DNA from: Polytrichum commune
Taxonomy: Eukaryota; Streptophyta; Polytrichopsida; Polytrichales; Polytrichaceae
Direction of reading: 5' to 3'
DNA: 64,000 nt
Assembly (NCBI GenBank): GCA_950295325.1
Contig: OX485808.1
Span: 33,999,180 to 34,063,179 of the forward strand
The notes beneath the pieces were generated by a model, which made no database searches, was not told the origin of the DNA, and was given only the letters and a program-made list of their open reading frames with translations. Position 1 is the first letter of the stretch; each line of letters starts with the position of its first letter. The translations under genes and the position numbers were made by a program. Positions 36,545 to 49,299 of this stretch are shown in pieces.

Positions 36545-39500
36545 ATGGAGGAAAGAAGACTCCCCATTAGCGATAAGCGAAGGCAAAAACTACGAGATGA
36601 CAGGCTATGGAAAAGGGAAGAACAAAGGGCTGCATTGTATAATTTGAAACGAATTCACTGTCCATGCTCCAATTGCAAGGGACGTGTTCAATGCTCGTTG
36701 GCAAAGGTCAAGGACCACCTCATCCAACATGGCAGAGAACCCACATATAGACTGTGGAGAGGGCCAGGTGATAGAGACTCATCGGATGAGGAGTGGGAAC
36801 AAGAATTCAAGACACCTTCGCGAACACGTGAAAATTTGGATGTGCGTTCAATGGTGCAGGATGCATTTCAAGAAATAGACGAGCGTCCACCCCCATTGGA
36901 AGAAACAATGGAAGAAATTGTCATGGATGCATTTACTGTTGTGGATGACCTACAAGATAGAGAAAATGATGACTCCGGAAATGAAGACAATGAAGAACCA
37001 TTGGGGGACGTTGGCATTGAGCATGGCATGGACGACAACCCACATGAATTGGAGGATGCAATTCAAGAATTGTATGAAGGTGCAAAATCATCCATATTGG
37101 CTGCGACGATTTTGATCATGACCCTCTGCACAATTCATGGAGTGAGCAACAAGTTTGCCGATCAATTGTTTGCTCTATTCAGCCTACACCTTCTACCCGG
37201 TGAGAACCGCTTACCCAAGAACTACCATGCTGCAAAATCAATGATTAGAAAGTTGGGATTAAATTACAACACAATTCACGCTTGTGAAAGAGGATGCGTG
37301 TTGTTTAGAGGGCCTTACGAGAATGATGTCCGTTGTCCCAAATGTAATAAAGCACGATACAAAGACATAGAGAAGAAAAAAAAGACCCTGCAAAGTTCTT
37401 AGACATTTCCCCTTGATACCTAGACTAAAACGTATGTTTCGATCACCTGCAATTTCAGAGCTCATGGTTTGGCATTCAAAGAATAGGAGCACAGACGGTA
37501 TGGTTAGACATCCTTGTGACTCCAAGGCATGGCAACATGTTCATGATAATGTAGATCCCACATTTGGGGAAGATGCACGTAATGTACATATGGGACTTGC
37601 AGCAGATGGTGTGAATCCCTTCAAGCTTCATCGATCAACTTGGTCTACATGGCCAGTGATGTTGCTTAATTACAATATACCTCCATGGTTGACAACCAAG
37701 AATTTTTTTGTGATGTTAGCCTTACTTATTCCTGGAAAACAATCAGTTACATCACAATTTTTCGACGTGTATTTGGCACCATTAGTTGAAGAATTACAGC
37801 AGCTATGGAATGGCGTGCTAGCATACGATGTGCTCAAAGAAATAGGATTTCGCACATTTAGATTGAGGGCAATCTTTTTATGGACAATCCACGACTTCCC
37901 GGGGTATGGGACAGTAACAGGAGTTGCACACCAAGGTTATGTTATTTGTCCAATATGTGGGCCGGATTTTAGGGGAGAGCATTCCATTGAACTTGGAAAA
38001 CAAACATACACCGACACACGGAGGTGGCTACCACATGATGACCCTTGGAGATCTTCTAGAATGAAGGATCACTTCAATGGCCGCATTGAAGAAAGAGGGC
38101 CTCCCACAGTGGTCACAGCGGAGGAGCAACTACAACGAGGAGTTAATTACCAGACTTGGCTTGGGAATGGAAACAGGGATGGTGGTGATGGAGATCCCTC
38201 AAAAATACACGGTGTGAAAAGAAGAAGCATTCTTCACGATTTGCCATATTGGAAGGTACTTGGGTCTACATTCTCATTTAAAGTCAATCTTATCGCATGA
38301 TAATCATTCATAGAAGAACAAGGATATTTCTCGCCTATTGATGTGTACATTAATTCCAATGTAGGATTTATATTTCTTGGTTTGTAGGTGGTTCCTAATA
38401 TTTGTTATTTTGTTTTGGTGTCAGGACCTTCTCATTCGATACACATTGGATGTGATGCATTGTGAACAAAATCTTTCAAAGAACATTTTGAAGACCATTA
38501 CTGGACACAAAGATACAGTGAAAGTTAGACGTGACCTACAACGTAGGGGAATCAGGAAGCACTTGTGGCTCACCAGTAATCCCAAGAAACCTGGTAAAAT
38601 GTTGAAACCTGCGGCCCCGTATGTGTTGACAAGTGAAGAGTTTGATATTTTTGCTAGCAGTATAGAATCTTTGAGAACACCTTCAGGCCACATATCCAAC
38701 ATCTCTCCATACATACGAAAGAAAAATTTTGGAGGACTAAAGTCACATGATTATCATGTGCTTATGCAACAAATATTGCCTTTGGCACTAAGGGGTTTGT
38801 TGCAACCTGGGCCAAGAATGGTAGTGATGCGGATTTCTAAGGTATTCCGTAGAATTTGCAACAAAGTCTAGAATCCATTAGAGTTTCAGGGACTTCGTGT
38901 TGACGTTGCACGGAGTATGGCACTCTTAGAGATGCACTTCCCTCCATCGTTTTTTGATATTATGACTCATTTGGTCTATCACCTTGTGGACGAATTGGAC
39001 TTGTGTGGACTAGTTTCAACAAGATGGATGTACCATGTTGAAAGGTACATGAAAACACTAAAGCACTATGTCCGAAATATGGCGAGACCTGAGGCTTCTA
39101 TGGCAGAGGGATATGTGAAGGATGAGTGTCTTGGTTTCATAACATAATATATGCAGAGGTTTGAAGTTGTAGACCGTCGAGTATGGGATGCTGATGAAGA
39201 ATACGGAGATGCAGAGGAGGTCCTGGAGGGGGCAGGGACAAGTTTTATCATGACTCCACCTATGAGAGAACTTGCTCATCAATATGTTTTAACAAACATA
39301 TCCCTACTTGAACCTTGGCACAGGTGGGTATGGAGCATTGCAGTCATTTTTTGGTCATTTGTGAGTCAATCTTGTTTGTGGTCTGACTGTAGTATGATTA
39401 GATAATGACTTCTGTGTATTGGACATATAGAACATGTAGTAATTCCAATATCTTGTGTTCAGGCAATGGAGGGAGGAACATGAGGAAAACCCGGACATCA

Positions 39501-40195
39501 ACACGTTTGATGTTTGGGTTAGAAGCGCAGTACACAACCTTCCACATGACCCGAGCAACATTGATGATATTGATAGGGTTCTATTGGTGAGTAGGCCATC
39601 CCAAAAAGCAACACGATACACGAGGATGCGGGCATTTGGAAACCACTTTCGAGTCGAAGATTCACAATCCGCATTGTTGCAAACATACGACAGTGGAATT
39701 GCATCAATATTTGAAATGCCAACAGCAGATTCTCAATCCGAGGTATCACTAAACTATGTGGGTGTTCTACAAGATATTTTGAAGCTAGATTATGGTCCAT
39801 TGCGAACTCCAATAATTCTTTTTCGATGTGAATGGTTCAAAAGGGAAGACAATCGTGGAAATCCAACGTACATGCGAGATGATGCCGGTTTCATGGTGGT
39901 AAATGCTCGACACAAACTACCAAAGATGTCAGAGCCATTTATTTTCCCAAGCCAAGCTACACAAGTTTTTTTCTCCAATGATTTGACAAAACCAGGTTGG
40001 AAGGTAGTGTTGCGAAAGGAAGCAAGATCAAAAAGAGAAGAACAAGACACAACTAATGTTTTCATTACAACTACAGTAGAAGTTCGGGGCATGAGTGCTC
40101 CTGAGCGTGTGCCTCCACCTCCAAGTACTGCCTGTCTAGTAGGGGCCATCGAATTATCAGATATTGACAATATGTTGGCAATTGCAAGGTTTTAA
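36545..40195 (+). pseudogene. TNP2-type CACTA transposase, inactivated
   Basis: Coding blocks: 36545-38255, 38425-39323 and 39463-40195, with GT-AG introns at 38256-38424 and 39324-39462. The start is taken at MEERRLPISDK after a splice-acceptor-like CAG. Domains in order: transposase-associated zinc finger (CPCSNC..VKDHLIQHG, about 36656-36740); an acidic stretch; TNP2 core with HMGLAADGVNPFKLH, LLIPGKQ, IHDFPGYGTVTG, CPIC and, in the second block, LDVMHCEQNLSKN; a DUF4218-like segment (YHLVDELDLCG..STRWMYHVERYMKTLK); and a C-terminal DUF4216-like block (YGVLQD-like YVGVLQDILKLDYG..ILFRCEWF). Breaks: a frameshift at the A8 run 37376-37383, TAG at 38869-38871 and TAA at 39145-39147. In intact form it would cut and join the element ends. 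Confidence 0.9.
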
Positions 40196-41173
40196 AGTCA
40201 GCACGTTATTATGTAATACAATAAGTGCTTTTGTGTATTCCCACTATCATGTGTAGGGTGTTTCTTCACCTAGATTTCAATGGGGGGGTCAATGCTAGAA
40301 TTTTACCCTAACACACAAACAATTTAAATTCCATGATGTCAAGGAAGGTATGATGAAACAGATTCTCTAAATATTTGCGACTCCAAAAAATATACGGGTT
40401 TAAACATAAAGTCAGTATAAGCCAGCATGTTATGTACTTTTGCAGCATAAATAGATGATTTGACGGCTTCAGAAGGGAGGTAGAGGGTGTTGTCTCAACT
40501 GCATATCCGAACAGAAGCTAGAAGTATGCTCTGGAAATTTTGTCTCATTTGGAGACTGAGAACAGGTTGGGAGGGGCTTGACTACAGAAAAGAAAATATA
40601 GTCCCAACATGTAGAATGATTTGTCTTAGTGTTTTTCAATTTATGTGCCACATTAGCAAATGCGATACTACAATGACTTGAAAACAACTGCATAAGGTGT
40701 AGAAATGAGTCGGTATAATGCCACCTAAACAATAATCCTCCTAGAGTCATTGAGGTTGGAAGTAGTAGTCATTCTTGTAACATGTCAGCATTATCGAGAG
40801 TAATGTTCAATAAATACCTACCTATTTTCCACGTCATTGGAGGGACGTAGGTGCCACATAGCATCTTTGAGTCATTTGTGAGTAATAGTATAAACATAGT
40901 CGTTAAAGGATGCCAAAATAATGACTAGTGATTAGCCAGGTCATGTTATTCTATCCACGTCATACACCTAACGATGTAGTGGATGATATATGGTAGACAG
41001 AGCACCGGCAAGTTGTAAGGCATTCAACAGAGTTCATCCTAAGTCATTTGTATGACTAGAAAATGACTCAAGAGTTGGCCAGGGCACACAAAGCGAGCTA
41101 AGTAGGCGTTTTAGTCATTTAACAAGTTGTTTAGGACAATGAGTCATTGATACCATGGTTGGAATGGACAATG
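40196..41173. promoter_or_regulatory. Right subterminal region of the CACTA element
   Basis: This is non-coding sequence after the transposase stop. Words such as GAGTCATTGAGG, AGTCATTTGTGAGT, AGTCATTTGTATGACTAG and AATGACTCAAGAG recur in both orientations between about 40740 and 41155, echoing the left subterminal region. They are probable accessory-protein binding sites. CCACGTCAT occurs twice (near 40832 and 40957). Confidence 0.65.
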
Positions 41174-41185
41174 ATTCTTCTAGTG
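41174..41185 (-). repeat. Right TIR of the CACTA element
   Basis: ATTCTTCTAGTG, exact inverse of the left end, followed by the TGA target duplication. Confidence 0.95.
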
Positions 41186-41304
41186 TGAACGGGTGCTACC
41201 AATATTGGTTACATCCAGTGGCTCCCACTCGCCAAATTGGAGTTGAAAGTGGACCCTGGTGGTAGGAACCATTCACTAGTCTCCCACGCCAGTAAGTGTG
41301 GACA

Positions 41305-41390
41305 TGCTAGGGATAAAATTATAAACTACAATCGGATTTGAAAACACTAGAATCTTGACCGATGAATGCCTAAAAAAATATCCTCCCCAT
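41305..41390 (-). repeat. Family A repeat (short fragment)
   Basis: CAATCGGATTTGAAAACACTAG, ATCTTGACCGATGAATGCC and AAAATATCCTCC match one end of family A. It is truncated. Confidence 0.55.
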
Positions 41391-41789
41391 AGAACATCTC
41401 ATATATATATACACGTACGTACTAAACTAGGATTGGATTTTGGAACTAGTATGGTGATATCAAATGAGATCTTTTGGAACGGCCACATTGGGCGACTTTA
41501 GACCCCCGGAAGTCAGATGGATCATCATCCTTGATCCACATCATGCACACTCCTTTTATCCATAACATGTCATTGGCCACTCACAACAAGCCAATGGCAT
41601 TCGCAAACCCCATCGCCCACCCATTGCATGCCTACCAATAGCATGGCCCCGCCCATTGGTCTCGCTATTTAAGACTATCGAAGGCCCCACCAAGTGCTAA
41701 GTCTTTCATCCGGGCCCCACTAAACATATAATAGAATGCAGGCACCTTAGTATTGATGTTAAACCCCCCCTTCCACAACACTAAGTTTA

Positions 41790-42417
41790 AGGCCGGTTTA
41801 GACTACGGTGAAGAAGTGCACACGTTGGTCAAGAATTTCAACCCAAGACCAGTGATCGGGGAGATTTTTGGGCATAATCAGTTGAGATCCTAGTGTTTGC
41901 AAGTCCAACTGGTTACATGGTGACATCCTCCGGTTTCCCTTTATTAAATTGGGGTATATTCTATAAATTCCTCTAAAACGATTGGTAATTCTCCTGCAGT
42001 CTTCAACTTCAGCCAGTTATTTCTCAAACCCAACCGGTTCATTTGTATCTTAGTGTTCCCTGATCATTGCCCAAGACAAGGTTATTTGAGGCACCGGTTG
42101 GTGTGGTGGACAAGATGGGAAAACAATAAACAAAAAAATGCGTTTCGAGGCGGAGTTCTTTGGAGGCCGAGTTTCTTATACGAGGGTTTGCAAGTGCCGA
42201 AGAAACTTGACTTCTGGAGAACTCCCTAAGCAAACGATGTTGCCCTGTTGGCAACCATGTCATTTCTTTATCTATGCTTGAAGTCCTCCACCAAAGAAGT
42301 CTTGGTTGTAGTGTAAACCTTGGCCGACGAAGAGCCAATTTTGTAGCCAATCATATTGTTGCATTCCCCTCAAATTCTTGGTTGGGTGCACTTCTTCACC
42401 GTAGTCTAAACCGGCCT
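41790..42417. mobile_element. MITE with 32-bp perfect TIRs, family E
   Basis: The ends are perfect inverted repeats over 32 bp, beginning AGGCCGGTTTAGACTACGGT on the left. Flanks are TTA (left) and TGA (right), consistent with a PIF/Harbinger-type 3-bp target duplication carrying one change. The outer sequence resembles family D (GCCGGTTTA). The 628-bp interior has no transposase and includes a nested family A repeat at 41858-42055. Open frames on the minus strand here are chance. Confidence 0.9.
41858..42055 (+). repeat. Family A repeat nested in the family E MITE
   Basis: This is the most complete plus-orientation copy: GAGATTTTTGGGCATAATCAG, GTTGAGATCCTAGTG, AGTCCAACTGGTTACATG, CCTCTAAAACGATTGG, CCAGTTATTTCTCAAA and CAACCGGTTCATTTGTA in order. 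It is used here as the reference for the family. Confidence 0.85.
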
Positions 42418-44349
42418 TGAGTAAGCTCATTAGTGTGTTTTTTTGAATAGTGTGGACTATTGTGTTGATTTGTGGTTCCAATTTACTACCGGCTTGAGAG
42501 TGTATTTTGTTATTTTAGAATATCCAAGGCCACCAAGTGTTGCTATTGGTACTAATATGATGTCTTGTTTTTTCAAATAGGTCACCGCCAATACTTGATA
42601 TTTAGGTAAAATTGGACTAGGTCCAAGTCCATAATTACAATGTGTTGAATTTTATTGTAAGATCTTTTGTCATAACATGCATAGTGGTTATCGATAAATT
42701 TATAACAGTTGTTGTGATTATATTTTCACTACTTATCATTTATTTATACATGTTTAACATCAAAAAGTAGACATCTGGTTTTTGTCCATCATATTTTTAA
42801 TTTCATGTTATGTGAATTTACATTGAGGATTCACATGTAAACCGTTTTGGTGGTTGACAGTTGTAGTTTATCTTATTTGAATCTATTTTTTAAAGGATAA
42901 AGATAACAAGGAAACGGTAGAACCGTGAGGCTCTGTCCTTTCTTATGAAAAACTACAACTGTAATTGTCCAGTTTGCTCATTCTATTCCATGGCTATTTT
43001 CTATATCTATAACCAAAACTTTCTTGAATTTTGTGCACCATTTTCTCGAATGGAGGTCAATGATTGAAGCTACCAAAATAATTATACTTAACTAGGAGTT
43101 TTTCAATACATTTTAGGATAAACTATAATTAACTATATATATAACACTATAGTTAACATCCACATTAAATAAAATGGACCAAAAATAGCAAGAACAAGAA
43201 ACGTCCAAGTGTGAACGCAAAGTGGTTAGGAAATTTGCTCTTGAAACAAAAAAAAATCGATGAATAGTCTATGTCCTATAGACAAAGCCAATAAATGTGC
43301 ATATAGTTGATCCCCTAAGAACTGTACGACAACTACAACCACGACCACAACTAGGTACTCTTACTTGCCCAACTATGATACAAGGTGGTGATGTTCTCAT
43401 CCAAATGTTAAGTCATCACATGCCAATGAATCATGATGTACATGAAAGTGCAAGGGCATGCCATTGGACAACACCATTGGGGGGCTATTCATGAGTACAT
43501 GTTTGAGGCGAACTTTGGTATGGGCCAATGCTCTCTTTGCATGGGATGACGTTGAATTCTAAATCATTGCTAGCATACATGAGACTTGGGCAACACATGT
43601 GTTGGTGAAGAATATGTAAATCTAGTATGGTGGTAGATTACCATGTTGTTGAGTGAGCAAGACTATTTTCATTGACGTAGGATGTGTTCCCCAAGTCTTA
43701 TAGTGAATGAAATGACATAAATGAGTCAAATGGTTGTGGAACAAGTATTTTGACCTCACTTGCAAGTATGTGTAAGTTGGCATACCTCTATTTCTCTAAG
43801 TTGTTTAGCAAGCTTTGTGGATGTTAACAATAGTTTGGAGGAGCCAATTTGTCATATATTGACACTTTTCCATAAATTTTGAATTTAAGGCAAGCATACG
43901 AGTCTTGGGCAATTGACCTGTATCACTAAGAAGATTGTCCTACATCACTAGAAAATATACAAATCTATGACAATGATAAATTTACATATTCCTCTCATCG
44001 ACGGACAATGATTGCCTAGGACTAATATGATGGTAGTGATCAATCTTAATACTTATTTGTGAAATGGTTCAGTTTTTGGAACACCAAAGACACTCCATCA
44101 TTACTTTGCATGCATATCTGCCCCAACCATTGGTTCTTGCCCATTATGTCTTGTAAATAAAAAATAAAAAAATCAAGTGACATGAGACATTCTAAAACCA
44201 AAAACACATTAGAAAATGCAATGGCATGAACATGGCCACATAACTATGGGGTGTTTCATGGAGTGAACGTTAGAATGCCCATCGGCTTGGGGTCTACATG
44301 TAAACTATTGCTCAAACTCTCAACTTACCTAACTAAGCCATCTTCACGA

Positions 44350-44383
44350 TGTGTGTGTGTGTGTGTGCGCGTGTGTGTGTGTT
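44350..44383. repeat. (GT)n microsatellite
   Basis: The GT repeat is interrupted once by GCGC. Confidence 0.95.
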
Positions 44384-44520
44384 GGCTATGCAAAGACATG
44401 TGCTGCATGGGTTTGTGATTGATGAATCCCAATTGCATTCCGATGATAGATTAATTAGGATCTTCAATGTTTATTAAGGAGTCAAACCAATTGAAAAATA
44501 AAAAGGTGTGTTAATATAAT

Positions 44521-44760
44521 GACCCTTTCACACACGAGAGGTTGAGAACTTGAAGGATTGAAGCTTCTCATAATTTGACGGAGAGCCTCTTACACGTGGT
44601 TGTTCACTCAAGTCCACCTTTACACTCGAGTTTTGAACTTGAGAGTTTGAATTGATTACTAGGCTTACAAGTTGCCCAACGTAAATGGCGTCTTGATGAA
44701 TCCCATGTGGAATGTTTATGACAAACTCTTGGTCAATATTTAAAGCGACCTCCTGGTGTG
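44521..44760. repeat. Family I repeat (partial)
   Basis: It shares GAGGTTGAGA.CTTGAAG, GAGAGCCTCT, TCAAGTCCACCTTTACACT and the CATGTGGAATG-type right part with 1549-2241 in the same order. One arm is missing. Confidence 0.5.
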
Positions 44761-47071
44761 ATCTATTGGGACCCAATTGGAACTAATCCACCACAAATCT
44801 TTCGGGGCATGTTTTTACTAGACTCCTTTACCTTGGTGTAAGATCGGCAAGGACCCATCTCAAAGAGCAAGACATCTAGCCATGGCCCCATAACCATTCC
44901 TTAAGCATTCATAGCCATTATGACCGTCAGATGCGAGAGGTGAGATATGATTGTCAATATGTGGGCCCCATAATACACTAGATGAATGCACGAGTAGTTG
45001 ATATGAGTCGTGGGCAATTGTCACTAGGAACTTGTCCTACATCACTAAAAAAATTGCAAATCCATCACGATGTTAGATTTGTGTAATTCCTTTCACCAAT
45101 ACATGATGATAACCTATAACTCATATGTTGGTAGATCCAACTTATTATTGTCTTTAGGTGCAAAGACACAATTGGGGTCTTGGCAACTCCTTATAAAGGT
45201 TCTAATGGGGTCACCTATAGTGAAACCTCCACCCTTGCTAGAATGAATAACAATAATTCCAAGTGAAGTCACGTGTCTAGATAATAGTGTGAAGAGAGAG
45301 AGAGAGAGACGATGCCAACCCTTAGGGCAAGCGTAAATGAAGGACACTTAACCTTGATCGTAGTTGTGAGCTCATAAGTAAACCCATAGTAGGGTTTATG
45401 AGCGGGGCGATAGTAGTGTCAATCAATAATGTGGATCGTGTGACTATTTGAGAGGGTCATGTAGGAAACTACTACATCAAAACTGTATATTATTTTAATT
45501 TACACGGTTTTGAAGCTTCCACTTTAGTAATGCTATACAACCTTGAGTTCATCTCACAATCACACACAACATGCACATTTCACATAATGGACAAATAAAT
45601 AGTGAAATTGATGGATAGAAACATCATGATCACAAGCAACGGATCCACAATTCCCATGTCAAAATTTGGCACCGTCAATGATACTAAGTTACCTCAACCC
45701 AACTCATGGGTGGGGTTGAGAATAGGTTAAAATAGATCCTTTAGGGCATGAAGGGTACCTATTGAAATGCATCTACGTTCTTTAAGAGACTCGACTTACC
45801 ATATGATTGATTAAATCACATTTTCTAGATTGGGGGAAGTTGCAAGCATAATGTATTCTTGGTGATTTTAAACTGTCACAATGTTTATAAGGATGCAAGC
45901 ACTTCACAATGTGTAATGGATAGTCATTCATGAACATTAAGATCATTTTTTTTGGAAATCGCTTATAATGAAGTTATGCGTAAAGTAATCACTATCCAAC
46001 ACATCTTCAAATCACATAAAGTTCCTTCGTTAATTGGGCAATGTTAGTTCCAATACAAGATGATTACTTATTTACTGATTAAGTACAATATTCAATTATG
46101 GTTTACAAACATGCAATAGATAGTTAACACCAAAGTCAAGCAATACTCTTGATTGCCTTACAACAACTTGTATCATCATCAATAACCATGGTAGCAAAGA
46201 AAATCATAATGAACTTGATTAGTTCATGTTAACTCCTACTAGTCATTGTTCTCGGACTAGGTCTCCATTTGAAACAACATTGTATCCTAGGATGACTCAT
46301 GGCTAGATACTCTTGAGCAACTAGAGTTCACCCTCTTGGTGCAACAACAAACCATCTTTCTACAACAAAACCAATTCTCTTTTACACAGTTTGTCATCTC
46401 CACAATTACTCAACTGAGCATAAATTTGTTCTCATCATTTTCACTTGGTAAAGGGGTTCATTAAACTCAATATTCAACAAACTACTGTCACTATGACATG
46501 AATTTCAATTATTCATTTATAGCCATGAATTTTATCACAAAATTCACCACGTCTTCTTACTTTGCCTCTCATGGGTCTAACTCGAGTGGCCTCTTTCTCG
46601 TATCAACCCTTGGTAATTTCTGAAGTTAACATCATTTTCCTCTCACAAGGTAACTTTCTACGTCATTCAACATTGACTTCTTCCTTCATTATTTTTTCAA
46701 TTTAGCTTAGCTCTATCCTAGCTTGGGAAGACATCACTCTCTAAGCTTGGGCATATCATAGTTAAATATTTTCCTTATTATGGTTTCATACATTCAACTG
46801 CTTTGTGGCTATTTATTTCACTTGCTCTGGTTGTTTTCCAATAGTCGATTCACCTATGGGAAACAAGTACTAAGCCACCTTTGCTCCCCATGACCACACA
46901 AACATGGACTACAAGTAGTGAACGAACATTACATGTCAATTTTTAAAAAGCAGTTGATGTTCCTTATAATATTTTATTGCGAATCCCAACATCTACATAT
47001 AGGAAAACAAATCATAAAGAACACATTTTCTTAAAGCAAACTCCAATCATTGGATTGATAGTCTCACCATG

Positions 47072-47676
47072 CAGGGGCGGAGCCAAAATTTTGACCTAAG
47101 GGGGGTTGACCTTAGAATATGGAAATATCCAGTTTATAATTTATTCTCAAATTTTAACAGGTGGATGAATTTAATTACTTATTACGAGATTTGGACTCGT
47201 CGAGGTGACATCACCAATAAAAAAAATTTGACAATGTCTTTAACATCCAAACCTTTGGCAATGGTCTTTTTGATATAGATGATCATTAGATCGACCATCC
47301 AATCATCGCCAATAGACATCGCTAATAGTAAGTAGATGCCCGACTTTCCTTCCATGCACTCGTAGAAAACATTGCGAAAAAGAACCGGTGTTGATTTCCC
47401 ATTGTGGTTCCTTTGACCAGCCTGCTATGCAGTCGCTAAACAACTACAAATTGTTTTTGGTTTTACCGACTAAAATTTTAGGAATTTGGGGGCTAGTAAT
47501 ATACAGTTGGAAAGGTCTTGAAATACCTTTCCAACAATGTATTACACTTCCAAAATTTGTTAACATTGCAATCGCAAAACAAAAAACAAAAATATGTAGT
47601 CGTTTTGGCATAAATTTCTACTACTGATCTCGGGGGGCTCAGCCCCCCCCCCCAGCCCCCCTTGGGTCCGGCCTTG
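47072..47676. mobile_element. hAT-like MITE (605 bp)
   Basis: The left end CAGGGGCGGAGCCAA pairs with the right end, which reads inverted as CAAGGCCGGACCCAA. The flanking octamers are TCACCATG and CCATCATG, matching at 6 of 8 positions, as expected for an old 8-bp hAT target duplication. CAGGGGCGGAGCCA-type ends are common in plant hAT MITEs. A C run lies near the right end. There is no transposase. Confidence 0.7.
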
Positions 47677-49085
47677 CCATCATGGGACATTTAGTCCATT
47701 AGCCTCAAAAGATCCGAGAGGCCCATTAATACATACATGAAGATGTCATATGAAGGTCTTTAAGAGTGTATTGTAGGTTGATAGTAGATTGGACACAAAA
47801 TAATTCAAAATAATTCCACCTATTTTTGGGGGAAATTATTGGGCCAGATGGCCTAAATGAAAGAGAAAGTAATCATTAAAATGTCTAAATTTTAGGAAAA
47901 ATGATACATTGGAACAACCTCTACCGAGCATGAGCACAAAATGATGGGAACCGTTGTTCACAACCCTAATTAGCACACTAAGACGGCTTAACCTAAACCC
48001 TAAAGCCTAACATCACTTACTTAGCCGCCGTGAATGAATGAAGAATAAATTACAATACATGAATTTGTATGTAGGATATGCTATGTGCCTTAATGAATAA
48101 AAATACATATGCATATTTATCTAAGTTTTCAAAGAAGTTTTCATGAATGGCCTAAGCCCTTTTCTTAACATGCTATCAACCTACGGTATTGTTATGTTGA
48201 GTTAAACCCACTTAGAATCAACACATGTATCACTTGCATTATTCCAATTGAAACATACATATATGCAAAAATAAGTTATATTGTAAACTTTCCCAAGTGG
48301 TGCACTGGATTTCATATGTGTAGCACATGGGCACACAAAACGGGTACTTAATATGTCTATGAGTGACATAATACACATAGGGCTATATTGGTATTTTCTT
48401 GGCAATGTGGATATGTTATGCCCTATGGAACAATGGAAGCTGCGCATACACTTACAACAAGGGCATACATATACAAGAGATTACAAAAAATTAGGTCATA
48501 TTATTGAATTATTTTTGCCTAAAAATATTGGAGGCTTATATTTTTTGTATACATATGCAATCTGGTTTTCTCATATACATATGCTATATTATTACCTATT
48601 TGTTTTACTTTTAGGTGGTGCATGTGGTTCTTGATGTTTATTGTCTATAACTTGGTGTGTAAATTCCTTATTGAGTCCACCCAAAAATTGTATATAGGGG
48701 TGTTAGTTTGCAGGTTGCGCATGCACGTAACATATGTTTTTATTGAAGGGTGCACCCCAAGGAAGGTTTTGGCTGACATAAATTATATGAATTCATAAAA
48801 AGCCAAGTACATCTCATGACTTTTACATATGGTTGTAGTTTCACTTCCTCTTTTTAGGTTGTGTGAGATTAAGGCCACTCTTTCCTCATTGTCTTAGTCA
48901 AACGCCTATATTGAGTGGTTTATGGCAAGGGTAATAGTCACGAATGAACACAATAAATACCATGTGTCACAACAAGATTGGGCTTATGCTCAAAATATAG
49001 ACACCACTATAGCCTCAATCCTTAACACAATCGGAAGGCCATGTGAGACCACTCCAAAAAAGAAAGAGGATATTCACTTGAAGTG
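47677..49085. other. Intergenic, no gene seen
   Basis: Only short open frames and no recognisable product or TIR pair. Confidence 0.5.
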
Positions 49086-49235
49086 CAAGACTTTAGGAAA
49101 ATTACCAGTCATTCTACAAGAATTTAGAGAATATACCTCATATTAATAAAGAAACACCGAAAGATGTCTTAACATGTAACTATTTCGACTTGGAAACACT
49201 GGGATCTCAACTGATAATGCCCAAAAATCTCCTTG
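49086..49235 (-). repeat. Family A repeat
   Basis: GGAAAATTACCAGTCATTCTA, AACATGTAACTATTTCGAC, TTGGAAACACTGGGATCTCAA and GCCCAAAAATCTCC follow the family order. The CCGGTT cores are largely mutated here. The terminal AACCGGTT end is missing. Confidence 0.7.
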
Positions 49236-49299
49236 GACAACTGGATGTGGGTTAAGGAGTCAAATGTAGATGGGCTTTAAGTGGCTTGGTTTCCTAATC

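Larger units (their letters stand above)
28357..41185. mobile_element. Full-length CACTA (En/Spm) transposon
   Basis: The element starts CACTAGAAGAAT at 28357 and ends with its exact inverse ATTCTTCTAGTG at 41185, giving 12-bp terminal inverted repeats beginning CACTA. The trinucleotide TGA lies directly outside both ends (28354-28356 and 41186-41188), the 3-bp target duplication expected for this superfamily. Inside are a plus-strand TNP2-type transposase gene, a minus-strand TNPA-like gene, and subterminal regions rich in TGACTA/TGACTC-type motifs in both orientations, as expected for accessory-protein binding sites. Total 12,829 bp. Both genes carry disabling mutations, so this copy is not autonomous now, but its ends could still be recognised by a transposase made elsewhere. 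Confidence 0.95.
42421..47071. other. Gene-free interval
   Basis: No gene was recognised on either strand. Named contents: a family I partial copy at about 44521-44760 (GAGAGGTTGAGAACTTGAAG and TCAAGTCCACCTTTACACT), a (GT)n repeat at 44350-44383 and an (AG)n repeat at 45294-45309. The tract near 46200-46900 has long semi-open frames but nothing identifiable. Confidence 0.5.

Noticed and set aside
46200-46900. Long semi-open frames suggesting a gag-like retroelement relic (LEQLEFTLLVQQQ)
   Set aside because: No recognisable zinc knuckle, protease or polymerase motif, no LTR pair, and many stops. Not enough to call.
47069-47627. Two plus-strand open frames
   Set aside because: They lie wholly within a hAT-like MITE and match no transposase.
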